A stretch of DNA of 43,550 bases from Gammaproteobacteria bacterium (GCA_018826895.1 JAHJYA010000078.1:1-43550); one strand, 5' to 3'. Counted from the stretch's first letter, positions 26,980 to 38,767 are shown. Numbers and translations: made by a program. Notes: generated by a model from the letters alone, not told the origin.

Positions 26980-28183
26980 TGCGTGCCAGCCTCCGCTTGA
27001 TATTGGCTTGAACGACGAAGTGGTCGATCAGCGGTGCGAACAGGTTGGCGAACAGAATCGCCAGCATCATGCCTTCCGGGAAAGCCGGGTTGACCACACG
27101 GATCAACACCACCATGACGCCAATCAGCGCACCGAAAATCCACTTGCCGGTATTGGTCATCGAGGACGAGACCGGGTCGGTGGCCATAAAGAACATGCCA
27201 AAGGCAAAACCGCCAACCACCAGATGCCAGTACCACGGCATGGCGAACATCGGGTTGGTGGTCGAACCGATGCTGTTGAGCAACAGGCTCAGACCGATCA
27301 TGCCGAGCATAACGCCCGACACGATGCGCCAGGAGGCAATGCGGGTCAGCAGCAGGATGCCGCCACCGATGAGGATCGCCAGGGTGCTGGTCTCGCCCAT
27401 CGAGCCGTGGATGGTGCCGAAGAACGCACTGCTCCAGGTGATGCCGTTGTTCACCACATTCTCGATGCCGCCGGCAGCCGCCAGGCTCAGCGAGGTCGCG
27501 CCGGCAAAACCGTCGACCGCGGTCCAGACTGCATCACCGGACATCTGCGCCGGGTAGGCGAAGAACAGAAACGCGCGACCGGTCAGGGCCGGGTTGAGGA
27601 AGTTCTTGCCAGTACCGCCGAACACTTCCTTACCGATTACCACGCCGAAGCTGATACCCAGCGCGACCTGCCACAGCGGAATGCTTGGCGGCAGAATCAG
27701 GGCAAACAGCACGGAGGTGACGAAGAAGCCTTCGTTGACTTCATGCTTGCGGATCGAAGCGAACAGCACTTCCCAGAACCCGCCGACGATGAAGGTCACC
27801 GCATACACCGGCAGGAAGTAAGCCGCACCCTGAATGAAGTTGTCCCACAGGCTGTTGGGGTCGAACCCGGCCAGCGAGCCAATCAGGGCGAAACGCCAGC
27901 CTTCCTGAGCCGCGAGCAACTCGGGGCTGCTGGCGAAGATCAAGTTGGCCTGGTAACCGGTGTTCCACATGCCGAAGAACATGGCCGGAAAGGTGCACAG
28001 CCAAACAGTGATCATCATGCGCTTGAGGTCGATGCCGTCGCGCACGTGAGCGGTGGTTTTGGTGACACTGCCGGGACGATAGAAGAAGGTGTCGATGGCT
28101 TCGTACAAGGCATACCACTTCTCGTACTTGCCGCCCTTCTCGAAATTGTGCTCGACCTTGTCGAGGAATCCACGAATACCCAT
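26972..28183 (-). CDS. nqrB: Na+-NQR subunit B
   Basis: 403 aa. A soluble N-terminus (about 1-55) is followed by some ten membrane helices. The covalent FMN acceptor is Thr230 in [10 protein letters not shown]. NqrB also holds riboflavin and is the subunit through which sodium moves. It starts 3 bases after the nqrA stop and ends in an 8-base overlap with nqrC. Confidence 0.97.
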   Translation of the reverse strand: MGIRGFLDKVEHNFEKGGKYEKWYALYEAIDTFFYRPGSVTKTTAHVRDGIDLKRMMITVWLCTFPAMFFGMWNTGYQANLIFASSPELLAAQEGWRFALIGSLAGFDPNSLWDNFIQGAAYFLPVYAVTFIVGGFWEVLFASIRKHEVNEGFFVTSVLFALILPPSIPLWQVALGISFGVVIGKEVFGGTGKNFLNPALTGRAFLFFAYPAQMSGDAVWTAVDGFAGATSLSLAAAGGIENVVNNGITWSSAFFGTIHGSMGETSTLAILIGGGILLLTRIASWRIVSGVMLGMIGLSLLLNSIGSTTNPMFAMPWYWHLVVGGFAFGMFFMATDPVSSSMTNTGKWIFGALIGVMVVLIRVVNPAFPEGMMLAILFANLFAPLIDHFVVQANIKRRLARNV

Positions 28184-28186
28184 GAC

Positions 28187-29795
<1,609 letters not shown>

Positions 29796-30356
29796 ATGCA
29801 TCGTCTAATCGTCGTAATCGCCTTACTGCTGACCTCCAGCCTGGCCATCGCCTCGGAAAAACGCCTGCAAGAGGCTGCATTCGCACCTCAGGTCACGGTC
29901 GCGCAAACCACCCTGGCATTAAGAAACCAGACGGTACTGACCTACCTCTGGGTCGATGTGTATGCGGCCGCACTCTACACCCAAGCCGGCCTCAGCCCGC
30001 GCGCCGCGCTCGCTGACGACCAGAGCAAGCGCCTGGAGCTCTACTATTTCCGCGACATAGACCGCAGCGATGTGATCAAGGCGGCCTGGGTGACCCTCGA
30101 ACGCCAGCATGATCAACAGACCCTGGAGCGCCTGCGCCCCGAGATTGACGCACTGCACGAACAGTTCCAATCGATCCGCGCCGGGGATCGCTACGCCCTG
30201 GTCTTCACCCCATCCAGCGGGCTGAGCCTGGAGCGTAACGGCGAAATCCTTTTCACCCGCAATGATCCAGCACTGGCCAGCGCCTACCTGGGCATCTGGC
30301 TGGCGCCCAAGGGCTTGTCGGATAGCCTGCGCGCAACCCTGCTCGCCGACTCCTGA
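29796..30356 (+). CDS. Exported chalcone isomerase-like protein
   Basis: 186 aa. A signal peptide (MHRLIVVIALLLTSSLAIA, cleavage before SEK) is followed by a chalcone-isomerase-like domain (PF16036-type). Pattern blocks: LWVDVYAAALYT, LELYYFRDIDRSDVIKAAW, GDRYALVFTPSSGLSLERNG and YLGIWLAPKGLSDSLRATL. Bacterial members are not plant-type chalcone isomerases; most have no known activity, and a fatty-acid or small-ligand-binding role has been suggested for the fold. AAGGAG 8 bases upstream supports the start. Confidence 0.83.
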   Translation: MHRLIVVIALLLTSSLAIASEKRLQEAAFAPQVTVAQTTLALRNQTVLTYLWVDVYAAALYTQAGLSPRAALADDQSKRLELYYFRDIDRSDVIKAAWVTLERQHDQQTLERLRPEIDALHEQFQSIRAGDRYALVFTPSSGLSLERNGEILFTRNDPALASAYLGIWLAPKGLSDSLRATLLADS

Positions 30357-30368
30357 GCGCAGCACAAC

Positions 30369-30400
30369 GAAAAACGGGAGCCCGAAGGCTCCCGTTTTTC
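30369..30400. terminator. Bidirectional intrinsic terminator
   Basis: GAAAAACGGGAGCC pairs with GGCTCCCGTTTTTC across CGAA, giving a 14-bp stem. It lies between the convergent CHI-like gene (stop at 30356) and gap (stop at 30416) and can end both. Confidence 0.94.
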
Positions 30401-30415
30401 AATGCACCACCGGCA

Positions 30416-31867
30416 TCAGCCGCGCGGGAAAGCTGGCGGGTTGACCCCAGCCATGTCTTCCATCACGCGAACGACCTGGCAGCTGTAACCAAACTCGTTG
30501 TCGTACCACACATAGAGCACGACCCGATTGTCGTTGGCGATGGTGGCTTCGGCATCGACCACACCGGCGTGGCGCGAACCGACGAAGTCGGTGGACACCA
30601 CTTCCTGGGAGCTGACGAAGTCGATCTGCTTCTGCAGATCCGAATGCATGGCCATCTGGCGCAGGTACTCGTTGACTTCTTCGCGGGTGGTGGCCTTCTC
30701 AAGGTTGAGGTTGAGAATGGCCATCGACACGTTCGGCGTCGGTACGCGAATGGCATTACCGGTCAGCTTGCCCTTGAGCACCGGCAGCGCCTTGGCAGCA
30801 GCCGTGGCAGCACCCGTCTCGGTGATCACCATGTTCAGCGGTGCGCTGCGACCACGGCGATCGCCCTTGTGGAAGTTGTCGATCAGGTTCTGGTCGTTGG
30901 TGTACGAGTGAACGGTTTCGACGTGACCGTTGACGATGCCGTACTGGTCATTGATCGCCTTGAGCACCGGCACGATGGCGTTGGTGGTGCAGGAAGCGGC
31001 CGAGATGATCTTGTCGTCCGGAGTGATTTCGCCATGGTTGATGCCGTGCACGATGTTCTTCAGCGCGCCCTTGCCAGGTGCGGTGAGCACTACGCGGTCG
31101 ACACCCGGGCAGGCCAGGTGCTGGCCCAGGCCTTCGGCGTCACGCCATACACCGGTGTTGTCCACCAGCAGCGCGTTCTTGATGCCGTACTGGGTGTAGT
31201 CGACTTCTTTCGGGTCTTTGGCGTAGATCACCTGAATCAGGTTGCCGTTGGCCGTCAGGGTGTTGTTCTCTTCGTCGATGGTGATGGTGCCATCGAACTT
31301 GCCGTGTACCGAGTCGCGGCGCAGCAGGCTGGCACGTTTGACCAGGTCATTGCTCGCACCCTTGCGCACAACGATGGCGCGCAGACGCAGGCCATCGCCA
31401 CCACCGGTTTTCTCGATCAGGATGCGCGCCAGCAGGCGGCCGATACGACCAAAGCCGTAAAGCACCACGTCGGTGCCTTCGCGGGCTTCGCCATTCTGCT
31501 TGCCCGCCACTTCGGCCAGCTCGTCCTTGACGAACTGCTCGATGCTGCGGCCATTGGCTTCGGCCTTGAACTTGCCAGCCATTTTGCCCAGATCGACCGA
31601 GGCCGCGCCCAGCTTCAGCTCGCTCATGGTCTTGAGGATCGGGAAGGTATCGTGCACCGACAGCTCGACATTGTCGGCCAGGCGGTGACGGGCAAAGCGG
31701 TGAGCCTTGAGAATGTCGATCACCGAACGGTTGATCAGACCACGGCCGTAGATCGAGGTGACCACGTTGTTGTTGCGGTAGAGTTGGCCAATCATCGGAA
31801 TCATCGCTTCCGCAAGGGCTTCTCGATCGATCCACTCACCGAGACACTGGTCGGGCTTCTGAGTCAC
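30416..31867 (-). CDS. gap: Glyceraldehyde-3-phosphate dehydrogenase, N-terminally extended type
   Basis: 483 aa, about 150 residues longer than a standard GAPDH. The NAD-binding motif GFGRIG is at about 138-143 and catalytic Cys at about 293 in SAASCTTNAIV. The first 130 residues are a helical extension found in the long Pseudomonas form (PA3001-like). It interconverts G3P and 1,3-bisphosphoglycerate; the long form is thought to work in gluconeogenic or NADP-linked roles, which I cannot confirm. GTG at 31867 is chosen because GGAAGG is 8 bases upstream and the product matches the familiar start TQKPDQCLGEWIDREAL. Divergent from mfd. Confidence 0.93.
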   Translation of the reverse strand: MTQKPDQCLGEWIDREALAEAMIPMIGQLYRNNNVVTSIYGRGLINRSVIDILKAHRFARHRLADNVELSVHDTFPILKTMSELKLGAASVDLGKMAGKFKAEANGRSIEQFVKDELAEVAGKQNGEAREGTDVVLYGFGRIGRLLARILIEKTGGGDGLRLRAIVVRKGASNDLVKRASLLRRDSVHGKFDGTITIDEENNTLTANGNLIQVIYAKDPKEVDYTQYGIKNALLVDNTGVWRDAEGLGQHLACPGVDRVVLTAPGKGALKNIVHGINHGEITPDDKIISAASCTTNAIVPVLKAINDQYGIVNGHVETVHSYTNDQNLIDNFHKGDRRGRSAPLNMVITETGAATAAAKALPVLKGKLTGNAIRVPTPNVSMAILNLNLEKATTREEVNEYLRQMAMHSDLQKQIDFVSSQEVVSTDFVGSRHAGVVDAEATIANDNRVVLYVWYDNEFGYSCQVVRVMEDMAGVNPPAFPRG

Positions 31868-32018
31868 GGGCAGTACCTTCCATATGTAGGGGCTGAAAAA
31901 AGGGGCTACATTATGACGGCGCAGACAATCGCCGGCAATGTGCAGCGGTGAAACACTGACAGCAAAGCCCATGGATAGTTACAATCGAAGGCCATATCGC
32001 CACGTCCGCGAGCTGCCC

Positions 32019-35000
32019 GTGTCTGTACCGACTGCATCCGTATTGCGTCTACCGTCCCTGCCTGCCACCGCTGGAAAACAACACTGGGGCAACCTGCCCG
32101 GCGCAGCGCTGAGCCTGGCCATCGCCGAAGCCGCCAGCGCCGCGCAACGCTTCACCCTGCTGCTGACCGCAGACAGCCAGAGCGCCGAACGCCTGCAGGA
32201 AGAGCTGAGTTTCTTCGCCCCGACCCTCCCGGTGCTGCATTTCCCCGACTGGGAAACCCTGCCCTACGACCTGTTCTCCCCGCACCAGGACATCATTTCC
32301 CAGCGCATCGCCGCCCTCTATCGCCTGCCGGAGCTGAAGCACGGCATCCTCGTAGTGCCGATCACCACCGCCCTACACCGCCTGGCGCCACTGCGCTTTC
32401 TGCTGGGTAGCAGCCTGGTGCTGGACGTCGGTCAGACCCTCGACGTTAACGAGATGCGCACGCGCCTGGAAGCAGCCGGTTACCGCTGCGTGGACACGGT
32501 CTATGAGCACGGTGAATTTGCTGTGCGTGGCGCGCTGATCGACCTGTTCCCGATGGGCAGCTCGCAGCCGTATCGCATCGACCTGTTCGACGATGAAATC
32601 GAGTCGCTGCGCACCTTCGACCCGGAGACCCAGCGCTCCATAGACAAGGTCGAGTCGATCAAGCTGCTGCCAGCCCGTGAATTCCCACTGGAAAAGAAGG
32701 CCGTCACCGACTTCCGCGGCCGTTTCCGCGAGCGTTTCGATGTCGATTTTCGCCGTTGCCCGATCTATCAGGATCTGTCCACCGGCATCACCCCGGCCGG
32801 CATCGAGTACTACATCCCGCTGTTCTTCGAGGAAACCGCCACCCTCTTCGATTACCTGCCCCAGGACACTCAGGTGTTCTCCCTGCCCGGCGTGGAAAAA
32901 GCCGCCGAACAGTTCTGGAGTGACGCCCGCGCCCGCTACGAAGACCGCCGCGTTGACCCTGAGCGCCCGCTGCTGCCGCCGGCAGACATTTTCCTCACGG
33001 TCGAGGACTGCTTCGCCCGCTTGAAACACTGGCCCCGCGTAGTGGTCAGCCAGGATGACGTCGAGACCGGCGTTGGCCGCACGCGTTTCAACGCCTTCCC
33101 TCTCCCAGATCTGGCGATTCAAGCCAAGGCCAACGAACCTCTAGCCGCCCTGCGTCGCTTTATCGAAGAATATTCGGGCCGTGTGCTGTTCTGCGCCGAG
33201 TCGGCCGGGCGCCGCGAGGTCCTGCTGGAGCTGCTCGCACGCCTCAAGCTCAAGCCGAAGGAAGTCGACGGCTGGCCAGCATTCGTAGCCAGCGGCGAGC
33301 GCCTGGGCATCACCATCGCGCCGCTGGACGAAGGCCTGCGGCTCGACGACCTGGCTCTGGTGGCGGAAAGCCCGCTGTTCGGCCAACGGGTCATGCAGCG
33401 CCGCCGCCGGGAAAAAAGCCGCGATGGCGGCGACAACGTCATCAAGAACCTCACCGAGCTACGTGAAGGCTCACCGGTGGTGCACATCGACCACGGCGTC
33501 GGCCGCTACCTGGGCCTGGTCACCCTGGAAATCGACGGCCAGGCGGCGGAGTTCCTCGCCCTGATGTACGCCGAGGAAGCCAAGCTCTACGTGCCAGTGG
33601 CCAGCCTGCACCTGATCGCCCGCTACACCGGCAGTGACGATGCCCTGGCTCCACTGCACCGGCTCGGCTCGGAAACCTGGCAGAAAGCCAAACGCAAAGC
33701 CGCCGAACAAGTGCGCGACGTGGCTGCCGAACTGCTCGACATCTACGCCCGCGGCGCCGCCTGCGAAGGCTATGCGTTTGCCGACCCGAAGGCCGACTAC
33801 GCCACCTTCAGCGCCGGTTTCCCCTTCGAGGAAACCCCGGATCAGCAAGCCGCCATCGAGGCCGTGCATGACGACATGCTCGCGCCCAAGCCGATGGACC
33901 GCCTGGTCTGCGGCGATGTCGGCTTCGGCAAGACCGAAGTGGCGATGCGCGCCGCCTTTATTGCCGTGCATGGCGGCAAGCAGGTGGCGGTGCTGGTCCC
34001 AACCACCCTGCTCGCCCAGCAGCACTACAACAGCTTCCGCGACCGCTTCGCCGACTGGCCGGTAAAAGTCGAGGTAATGAGCCGTTTCAAGAGTGCCAAG
34101 GAAGTCAGCGAAGCCGTGCAGCAACTGGCCGAAGGCAAGGTCGACATTGTCATCGGTACACACAAACTGCTGCAGGAAGACGTCAAATTCAGCAACCTGG
34201 GCCTGGTGATCATCGACGAGGAGCACCGTTTCGGCGTGCGCCAGAAGGAGCAGCTCAAGGCCCTGCGCAGCGAAGTCGACATCCTCACTCTCACCGCCAC
34301 ACCGATTCCACGCACCCTGAACATGGCCGTGGCCGGCATGCGCGACCTGTCGATCATCGCCACACCGCCAGCGCGCCGTCTGTCGGTGCGCACCTTTGTC
34401 ATGGAGCAGAACAATCCGACGATCAAGGAAGCGCTGCTGCGCGAGCTGCTGCGCGGCGGCCAGGTGTATTACCTGCACAACGATGTGAAAACCATCGAGA
34501 AATGCGCCGCCGACCTCGCCGAACTGGTGCCCGAAGCACGCATAGGCATCGGCCACGGGCAGATGCGCGAGCGTGAGCTGGAACAGGTGATGGGCGACTT
34601 CTACCACAAGCGCTTCAACGTGCTGATCGCTTCGACCATCATCGAAACCGGTATCGACGTACCGAGCGCCAACACCATCATCATCGAGCGCGCCGACAAG
34701 TTTGGCCTGGCCCAACTGCATCAGCTGCGCGGCCGCGTCGGTCGTAGTCACCACCAGGCCTACGCCTACCTGCTGACGCCACCGCGCAAGCAGATGACCG
34801 ATGATGCGCAGAAACGCCTGGAAGCCATTTCCGGTGCCCAGGACCTCGGCGCAGGCTTCCTGCTGGCCACCCATGACCTGGAAATCCGCGGTGCCGGCGA
34901 GCTGCTCGGCGACGGCCAGAGTGGGCAGATCCAGGCGGTCGGTTTCACCCTGTATATGGAAATGCTTGAACGTGCGGTGAAATCCATCCGCAAAGGCGAG

Positions 35001-35471
35001 CAGCCCAACCTCGACCAGCCCTTGGGCGGCGGCCCGGAAATCAACCTGCGCGTGCCAGCCCTTATCCCCGAAGACTACCTGCCAGATGTGCATGCGCGGC
35101 TGATCCTCTACAAGCGCATCGCCAACGCCGCCGACGAGGATGGCCTGAAAGAGCTGCAAGTGGAGATGATCGACCGTTTCGGCCTGCTGCCGGAGCCGAC
35201 CAAGAACCTGGTGCGCATTACCCTGCTGAAATTGCAGGCAGAAACCCTGGGCATCAAGAAAGTCGACGCCGGCCCACAAGGTGGCCGTCTGGAGTTCGCC
35301 GCCGACACCTGCGTCGACCCGCTGACTTTAATCAAACTGATCCAGAGCGCACCGTCACGCTACAAGTTCGAAGGGGCGACACTGTTCAAGTTCCAGGTGC
35401 CCATGGAGCGACCGGAGGACCGCTTCAATACCCTCGAAGCGCTGTTCGAGCGCCTGACACCTGCGACCTGA
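32019..35471 (+). CDS. mfd: Transcription-repair coupling factor Mfd
   Basis: 1150 aa from this start, against about 1148 for E. coli Mfd. The protein removes RNA polymerase stalled at DNA damage and recruits UvrA. Layout: N-terminal UvrB-homology region (about 1-350), RNA-polymerase-interaction domain (about 490-560), then RecG-like translocase with Walker A GDVGFGKTE from residue 632 and DEEH at 733-736, and a C-terminal UvrA-regulating domain. The start is uncertain: GTG at 32019 gives the family length, but the frame stays open upstream to 31938 with an in-frame ATG at 31971, and no start has a strong ribosome-binding site. Confidence 0.96.
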   Translation: MSVPTASVLRLPSLPATAGKQHWGNLPGAALSLAIAEAASAAQRFTLLLTADSQSAERLQEELSFFAPTLPVLHFPDWETLPYDLFSPHQDIISQRIAALYRLPELKHGILVVPITTALHRLAPLRFLLGSSLVLDVGQTLDVNEMRTRLEAAGYRCVDTVYEHGEFAVRGALIDLFPMGSSQPYRIDLFDDEIESLRTFDPETQRSIDKVESIKLLPAREFPLEKKAVTDFRGRFRERFDVDFRRCPIYQDLSTGITPAGIEYYIPLFFEETATLFDYLPQDTQVFSLPGVEKAAEQFWSDARARYEDRRVDPERPLLPPADIFLTVEDCFARLKHWPRVVVSQDDVETGVGRTRFNAFPLPDLAIQAKANEPLAALRRFIEEYSGRVLFCAESAGRREVLLELLARLKLKPKEVDGWPAFVASGERLGITIAPLDEGLRLDDLALVAESPLFGQRVMQRRRREKSRDGGDNVIKNLTELREGSPVVHIDHGVGRYLGLVTLEIDGQAAEFLALMYAEEAKLYVPVASLHLIARYTGSDDALAPLHRLGSETWQKAKRKAAEQVRDVAAELLDIYARGAACEGYAFADPKADYATFSAGFPFEETPDQQAAIEAVHDDMLAPKPMDRLVCGDVGFGKTEVAMRAAFIAVHGGKQVAVLVPTTLLAQQHYNSFRDRFADWPVKVEVMSRFKSAKEVSEAVQQLAEGKVDIVIGTHKLLQEDVKFSNLGLVIIDEEHRFGVRQKEQLKALRSEVDILTLTATPIPRTLNMAVAGMRDLSIIATPPARRLSVRTFVMEQNNPTIKEALLRELLRGGQVYYLHNDVKTIEKCAADLAELVPEARIGIGHGQMRERELEQVMGDFYHKRFNVLIASTIIETGIDVPSANTIIIERADKFGLAQLHQLRGRVGRSHHQAYAYLLTPPRKQMTDDAQKRLEAISGAQDLGAGFLLATHDLEIRGAGELLGDGQSGQIQAVGFTLYMEMLERAVKSIRKGEQPNLDQPLGGGPEINLRVPALIPEDYLPDVHARLILYKRIANAADEDGLKELQVEMIDRFGLLPEPTKNLVRITLLKLQAETLGIKKVDAGPQGGRLEFAADTCVDPLTLIKLIQSAPSRYKFEGATLFKFQVPMERPEDRFNTLEALFERLTPAT

Positions 35472-35494
35472 GAGGGGTTGCGCCCTGCATACCC

Positions 35495-36260
<766 letters not shown>

Positions 36261-37271
36261 TTAGTCGATCAATTGTGCTGCGCGCAGAGCGCTAAGTGCC
36301 TGCTGCCAGCGTGGCGATTGACGATATTCACTGCCGGGGAAACCTTGCCGACGCATGCGCGACAAACCATCAGGAGCCACCACCTGCAGGCGCTGCAGCG
36401 CCGCCAGGGCCAGCTCGGCAGCCGCACGATCGTTGCACACCAGGCCCATGTCACAGCCTGCGGTCAGCGCCGCCTCGATACGCGCCGCGGCGTCACCGAC
36501 CACATGGGCACCAGCCATGGACAGGTCGTCACTGAAGATCACCCCTTTGAAGCCCAGCTCACCGCGCAGGATGTCCTGCAACCAGCGCCGGGAAAAACCG
36601 GCCGGCTGAGCATCGACCTGCGGATAAATCACATGGGCCGGCATCACGGCGGCCAGTTCACCAGCCAGCCGGGCGAAGGGCTGAATGTCTTGTGCACGAA
36701 TTTGCTCAAGGCTTCGTTCATCCACCGGAATGGCCACATGGGAATCGGCCTCGGCCCAGCCATGCCCAGGGAAATGCTTGCCAGTGGCCGCCATCCCGGC
36801 CTCGCGCATCCCTTTGATAAAGGCACCCGCCAGCGCCGTTGCGTGCTCGGGGTTGCCCTCGAAGGCGCGCGTCCCGACCACCGCACTGCGTCCGTGATCA
36901 AGATCGAGCACGGGCGCAAAGCTCAAATCCAAACCGACAGCCAGCACTTCCGTGGCCATGACCCAGCCGCACTGCTCAGCGAGCACCAGCGCATCACTGC
37001 GCTCGGCAAACGCGCGCATGGCCGGCAACCGCACAAAGCCTTCGCGCAAGCGCTGCACGCGCCCGCCCTCTTGGTCCACAGCCAGCAGCAGGTCCGGGCG
37101 CACGGCGCGAATAGCCTCACTCAGTTCACGGACCTGGCGCGGGTGCTCGATATTCCGGGCGAACAGAATCAAGCCGCCCACCTGGGGCTGACGCAGAATC
37201 TGCCGGTCTTCGGCCGTCAGCCAGGTGCCTTCGATATCCAGCATCAACGAGCCATACAGGGGTGCAGTCAC
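36261..37271 (-). CDS. nagZ: Beta-N-acetylhexosaminidase NagZ
   Basis: 336 aa, glycoside hydrolase family 3. Motifs: DQEGGRVQRL, KHFPGHGWAEADSH (substrate Lys-His and the His/Asp dyad loop) and the nucleophile region IFSDDLSM. NagZ removes GlcNAc from anhydro-muropeptides in the cytoplasm during peptidoglycan recycling; in Pseudomonas its product feeds AmpR-controlled beta-lactamase induction. The gene lies 9 bases downstream of the L,D-transpeptidase-fold gene and just upstream of MTIP. Confidence 0.96.
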   Translation of the reverse strand: MTAPLYGSLMLDIEGTWLTAEDRQILRQPQVGGLILFARNIEHPRQVRELSEAIRAVRPDLLLAVDQEGGRVQRLREGFVRLPAMRAFAERSDALVLAEQCGWVMATEVLAVGLDLSFAPVLDLDHGRSAVVGTRAFEGNPEHATALAGAFIKGMREAGMAATGKHFPGHGWAEADSHVAIPVDERSLEQIRAQDIQPFARLAGELAAVMPAHVIYPQVDAQPAGFSRRWLQDILRGELGFKGVIFSDDLSMAGAHVVGDAAARIEAALTAGCDMGLVCNDRAAAELALAALQRLQVVAPDGLSRMRRQGFPGSEYRQSPRWQQALSALRAAQLID

Positions 37272-37280
37272 AGGGTGTCC

Positions 37281-37805
37281 TTAATGCAGAGGCGCGGTAG
37301 CCCAGTCCGGGCAAGCCGCTTCATCAATCATCACCGGGCAATGCGCCGGTACGCGGGGAAACAGAGTCAGCAGATCGGCATTGCGCAAACGAATGCAGCC
37401 ATGGGACAGCGCTACGCCCATGGGCTCGCTATCGGGCGTACCGTGCAGATAGATGTAGCGTCGAAAGGTATCAACCGCGCCAAGACGATTACGCCCAGGT
37501 TCACAGCCGCTGAGCCAGAGAATGCGGGTCAGAATCCAGTCACGACCGGGGAACCGTGCGTCCAGCTCGGCGGACCACACCTCCCCTGTCCAGCGCCGGC
37601 CGCGCAGGACCGCGCCAGAGGGCAGCCCCTCACCAATACGCGCGCGCACCTGATGCAGCCCGCGCGGTGTACAGCCGGAACCATTGCGCTCGCCTGCCCC
37701 GTTGAGCGCGGTGGACACAGCGAGGCGTAAGACAAGGTGCTCGCCGATGAAGCCGTAGAGGCGTTGGTCGGCAATGGAGATATGCAAGCGATCTAAAGTA
37801 GGCAT
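37281..37805 (-). CDS. L,D-transpeptidase (YkuD) family protein without signal peptide
   Basis: 174 aa. The YkuD catalytic block is clear: YIYLHGTPD with His121, then SHGCIRLRN with His135, nucleophile Cys137 and Arg139. Proteins of this fold form 3-3 crosslinks or attach proteins to peptidoglycan in the periplasm, and some have other peptidase roles. The N-terminus (MPTLDRLHISIADQRLYGF) goes straight into the domain, with no signal peptide, lipobox or membrane helix, which is at odds with a periplasmic enzyme. It is in one run with nagZ, so a link to cytoplasmic muropeptide recycling is possible but inferred. Confidence 0.85.
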   Translation of the reverse strand: MPTLDRLHISIADQRLYGFIGEHLVLRLAVSTALNGAGERNGSGCTPRGLHQVRARIGEGLPSGAVLRGRRWTGEVWSAELDARFPGRDWILTRILWLSGCEPGRNRLGAVDTFRRYIYLHGTPDSEPMGVALSHGCIRLRNADLLTLFPRVPAHCPVMIDEAACPDWATAPLH

Positions 37806-37843
37806 GCAGGCTAGCTTAACGGATCACCCCGCCCACCAGCCAC

Positions 37844-38545
37844 TCACACCTTGACCGAGCTGCTCTTGTTGCGCGGTTTGAGCTGCGCCCCCGCAAGCGC
37901 AGGATCACTGAGCCCGGTTTCCGAGCGCATCCCAGCGGCGAGAAACGGCACCATCAGACGCATGACCTGCTCGATCGAGGTATTGACCCCGAAATCGGTC
38001 TCAGCCATGGCCCGCAATGCCTTGATCCCCGACATGCTGAACGCCGCGGCGCCGAGCATGAAGTGCACACGCCAGAACAGCTCAAGCGGCGGGATACGCG
38101 GCGCAGCCTCATGCACCAGCAGCATGTAGCGCCGGAACACCTTGCCGTAGACTTCTTCGAGGTATTTACGCAGATGGCCTTGGCTCTGACTGAACGCCAA
38201 GCCAAGCAAACGCATGAAAATAGACAAATCGTTGCCGCTGCGCGGCTTGACCGCCAGCGCCTGCTCGACCAGCAGCTCCAGCAGCTCTTCCAGCGTCACC
38301 TTGCCTTCAGGTTTGCCCTGACGGCGGTCAAGCTCACGCTCCAGACTGGCACAAAAGGGCCCGAGAAACCGCGAGAAAACCGCCTGGATCAACGCCTTCT
38401 TGGAACCGAAGTGATAATTCACTGCGGCGAGATTGACCCCTGCCTTGCTGGTGATCAGCCGCAACGAGGTTTCTGCGAAGCCTTTTTCCGCGAACAACTG
38501 CTCAGCCGCATCAAGAATGCGCTCGACAGTTTCTGATTGAGCCAT
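37844..38545 (-). CDS. psrA: TetR-family regulator PsrA
   Basis: 233 aa. The N-terminal TetR helix-turn-helix is at about 25-48 (TSLRLITSKAGVNLAAVNYHFGSK). The rest is the ligand-binding domain. In Pseudomonas PsrA senses long-chain fatty acids, represses fatty-acid degradation genes and its own gene, and activates rpoS. The upstream region carries matching operators (38560-38586). It is divergent from lexA with 249 bp between starts. Confidence 0.94.
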   Translation of the reverse strand: MAQSETVERILDAAEQLFAEKGFAETSLRLITSKAGVNLAAVNYHFGSKKALIQAVFSRFLGPFCASLERELDRRQGKPEGKVTLEELLELLVEQALAVKPRSGNDLSIFMRLLGLAFSQSQGHLRKYLEEVYGKVFRRYMLLVHEAAPRIPPLELFWRVHFMLGAAAFSMSGIKALRAMAETDFGVNTSIEQVMRLMVPFLAAGMRSETGLSDPALAGAQLKPRNKSSSVKV

Positions 38546-38559
38546 GACTGTTCACCTGA

Positions 38560-38573
38560 CAAACATCTGTTTG
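38560..38573. promoter_or_regulatory. PsrA operator 1
   Basis: CAAACATCTGTTTG: two half-sites CAAAC and GTTTG separated by 4 bases, a full match to the published PsrA consensus (G/C)AAAC-N2-4-GTTT(G/C). It lies 15 bases upstream of the psrA ATG, suiting autorepression. Confidence 0.85.
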
Positions 38574-38586
38574 AAACATACGTTTC
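38573..38586. promoter_or_regulatory. PsrA operator 2
   Basis: GAAACATACGTTTC: GAAAC-N4-GTTTC, also within the consensus. It shares one base with operator 1 and covers the psrA -10 element. A weaker third pair (CAAAC...ATTTG, 38586-38600) follows. Confidence 0.82.
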
Positions 38587-38604
38587 AAACCATCTATTTG
38601 TCAA
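38575..38604 (-). promoter_or_regulatory. psrA promoter
   Basis: On the minus strand, TTGACA (38599-38604) and TATGTT (38575-38580) are separated by 18 bases. The perfect -35 and fair -10 fit a sigma70 promoter, and the -10 is inside PsrA operator 2, so bound PsrA would block it. Confidence 0.7.
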
Positions 38605-38734
38605 GTCGCATCAGCCGCAATTCGGCCGGCGAGTCACGCTTTTATAGCAAAGAAGCGTACTCGTCAGAGCAAGACGCTCGCCTGATGCGCCACGCCACAA
38701 CCGGAACAAATACAACCCCGCGAGCACAGAAGGA

Positions 38735-38762
38735 TTGCCAAGGGGCTTTCACTGTATATAAT
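38735..38762 (+). promoter_or_regulatory. lexA promoter
   Basis: TTGCCA (38735-38740) and a perfect TATAAT (38757-38762) with 16 bases between. The -10 is embedded in the first LexA box, so bound LexA would occlude it. Confidence 0.8.
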
Positions 38763-38767
38763 CCCAG
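38752..38767 (+). promoter_or_regulatory. LexA (SOS) box 1
   Basis: CTGTATATAATCCCAG matches the CTG-N10-CAG SOS consensus with a typical A/T-rich left half. It overlaps the lexA -10. Confidence 0.88.

Noticed and set aside
31938..32018. Mfd starting at 31938 or 31971
   Set aside because: These starts add 16-27 residues with no family resemblance; GTG 32019 gives the usual length. Not excluded, since no start has a good ribosome-binding site.
33471..35279. Long minus-strand frame opposite mfd
   Set aside because: Antisense to the helicase part of Mfd; composition (rich in Val, Gln, His and Gly) is typical of such shadow frames.
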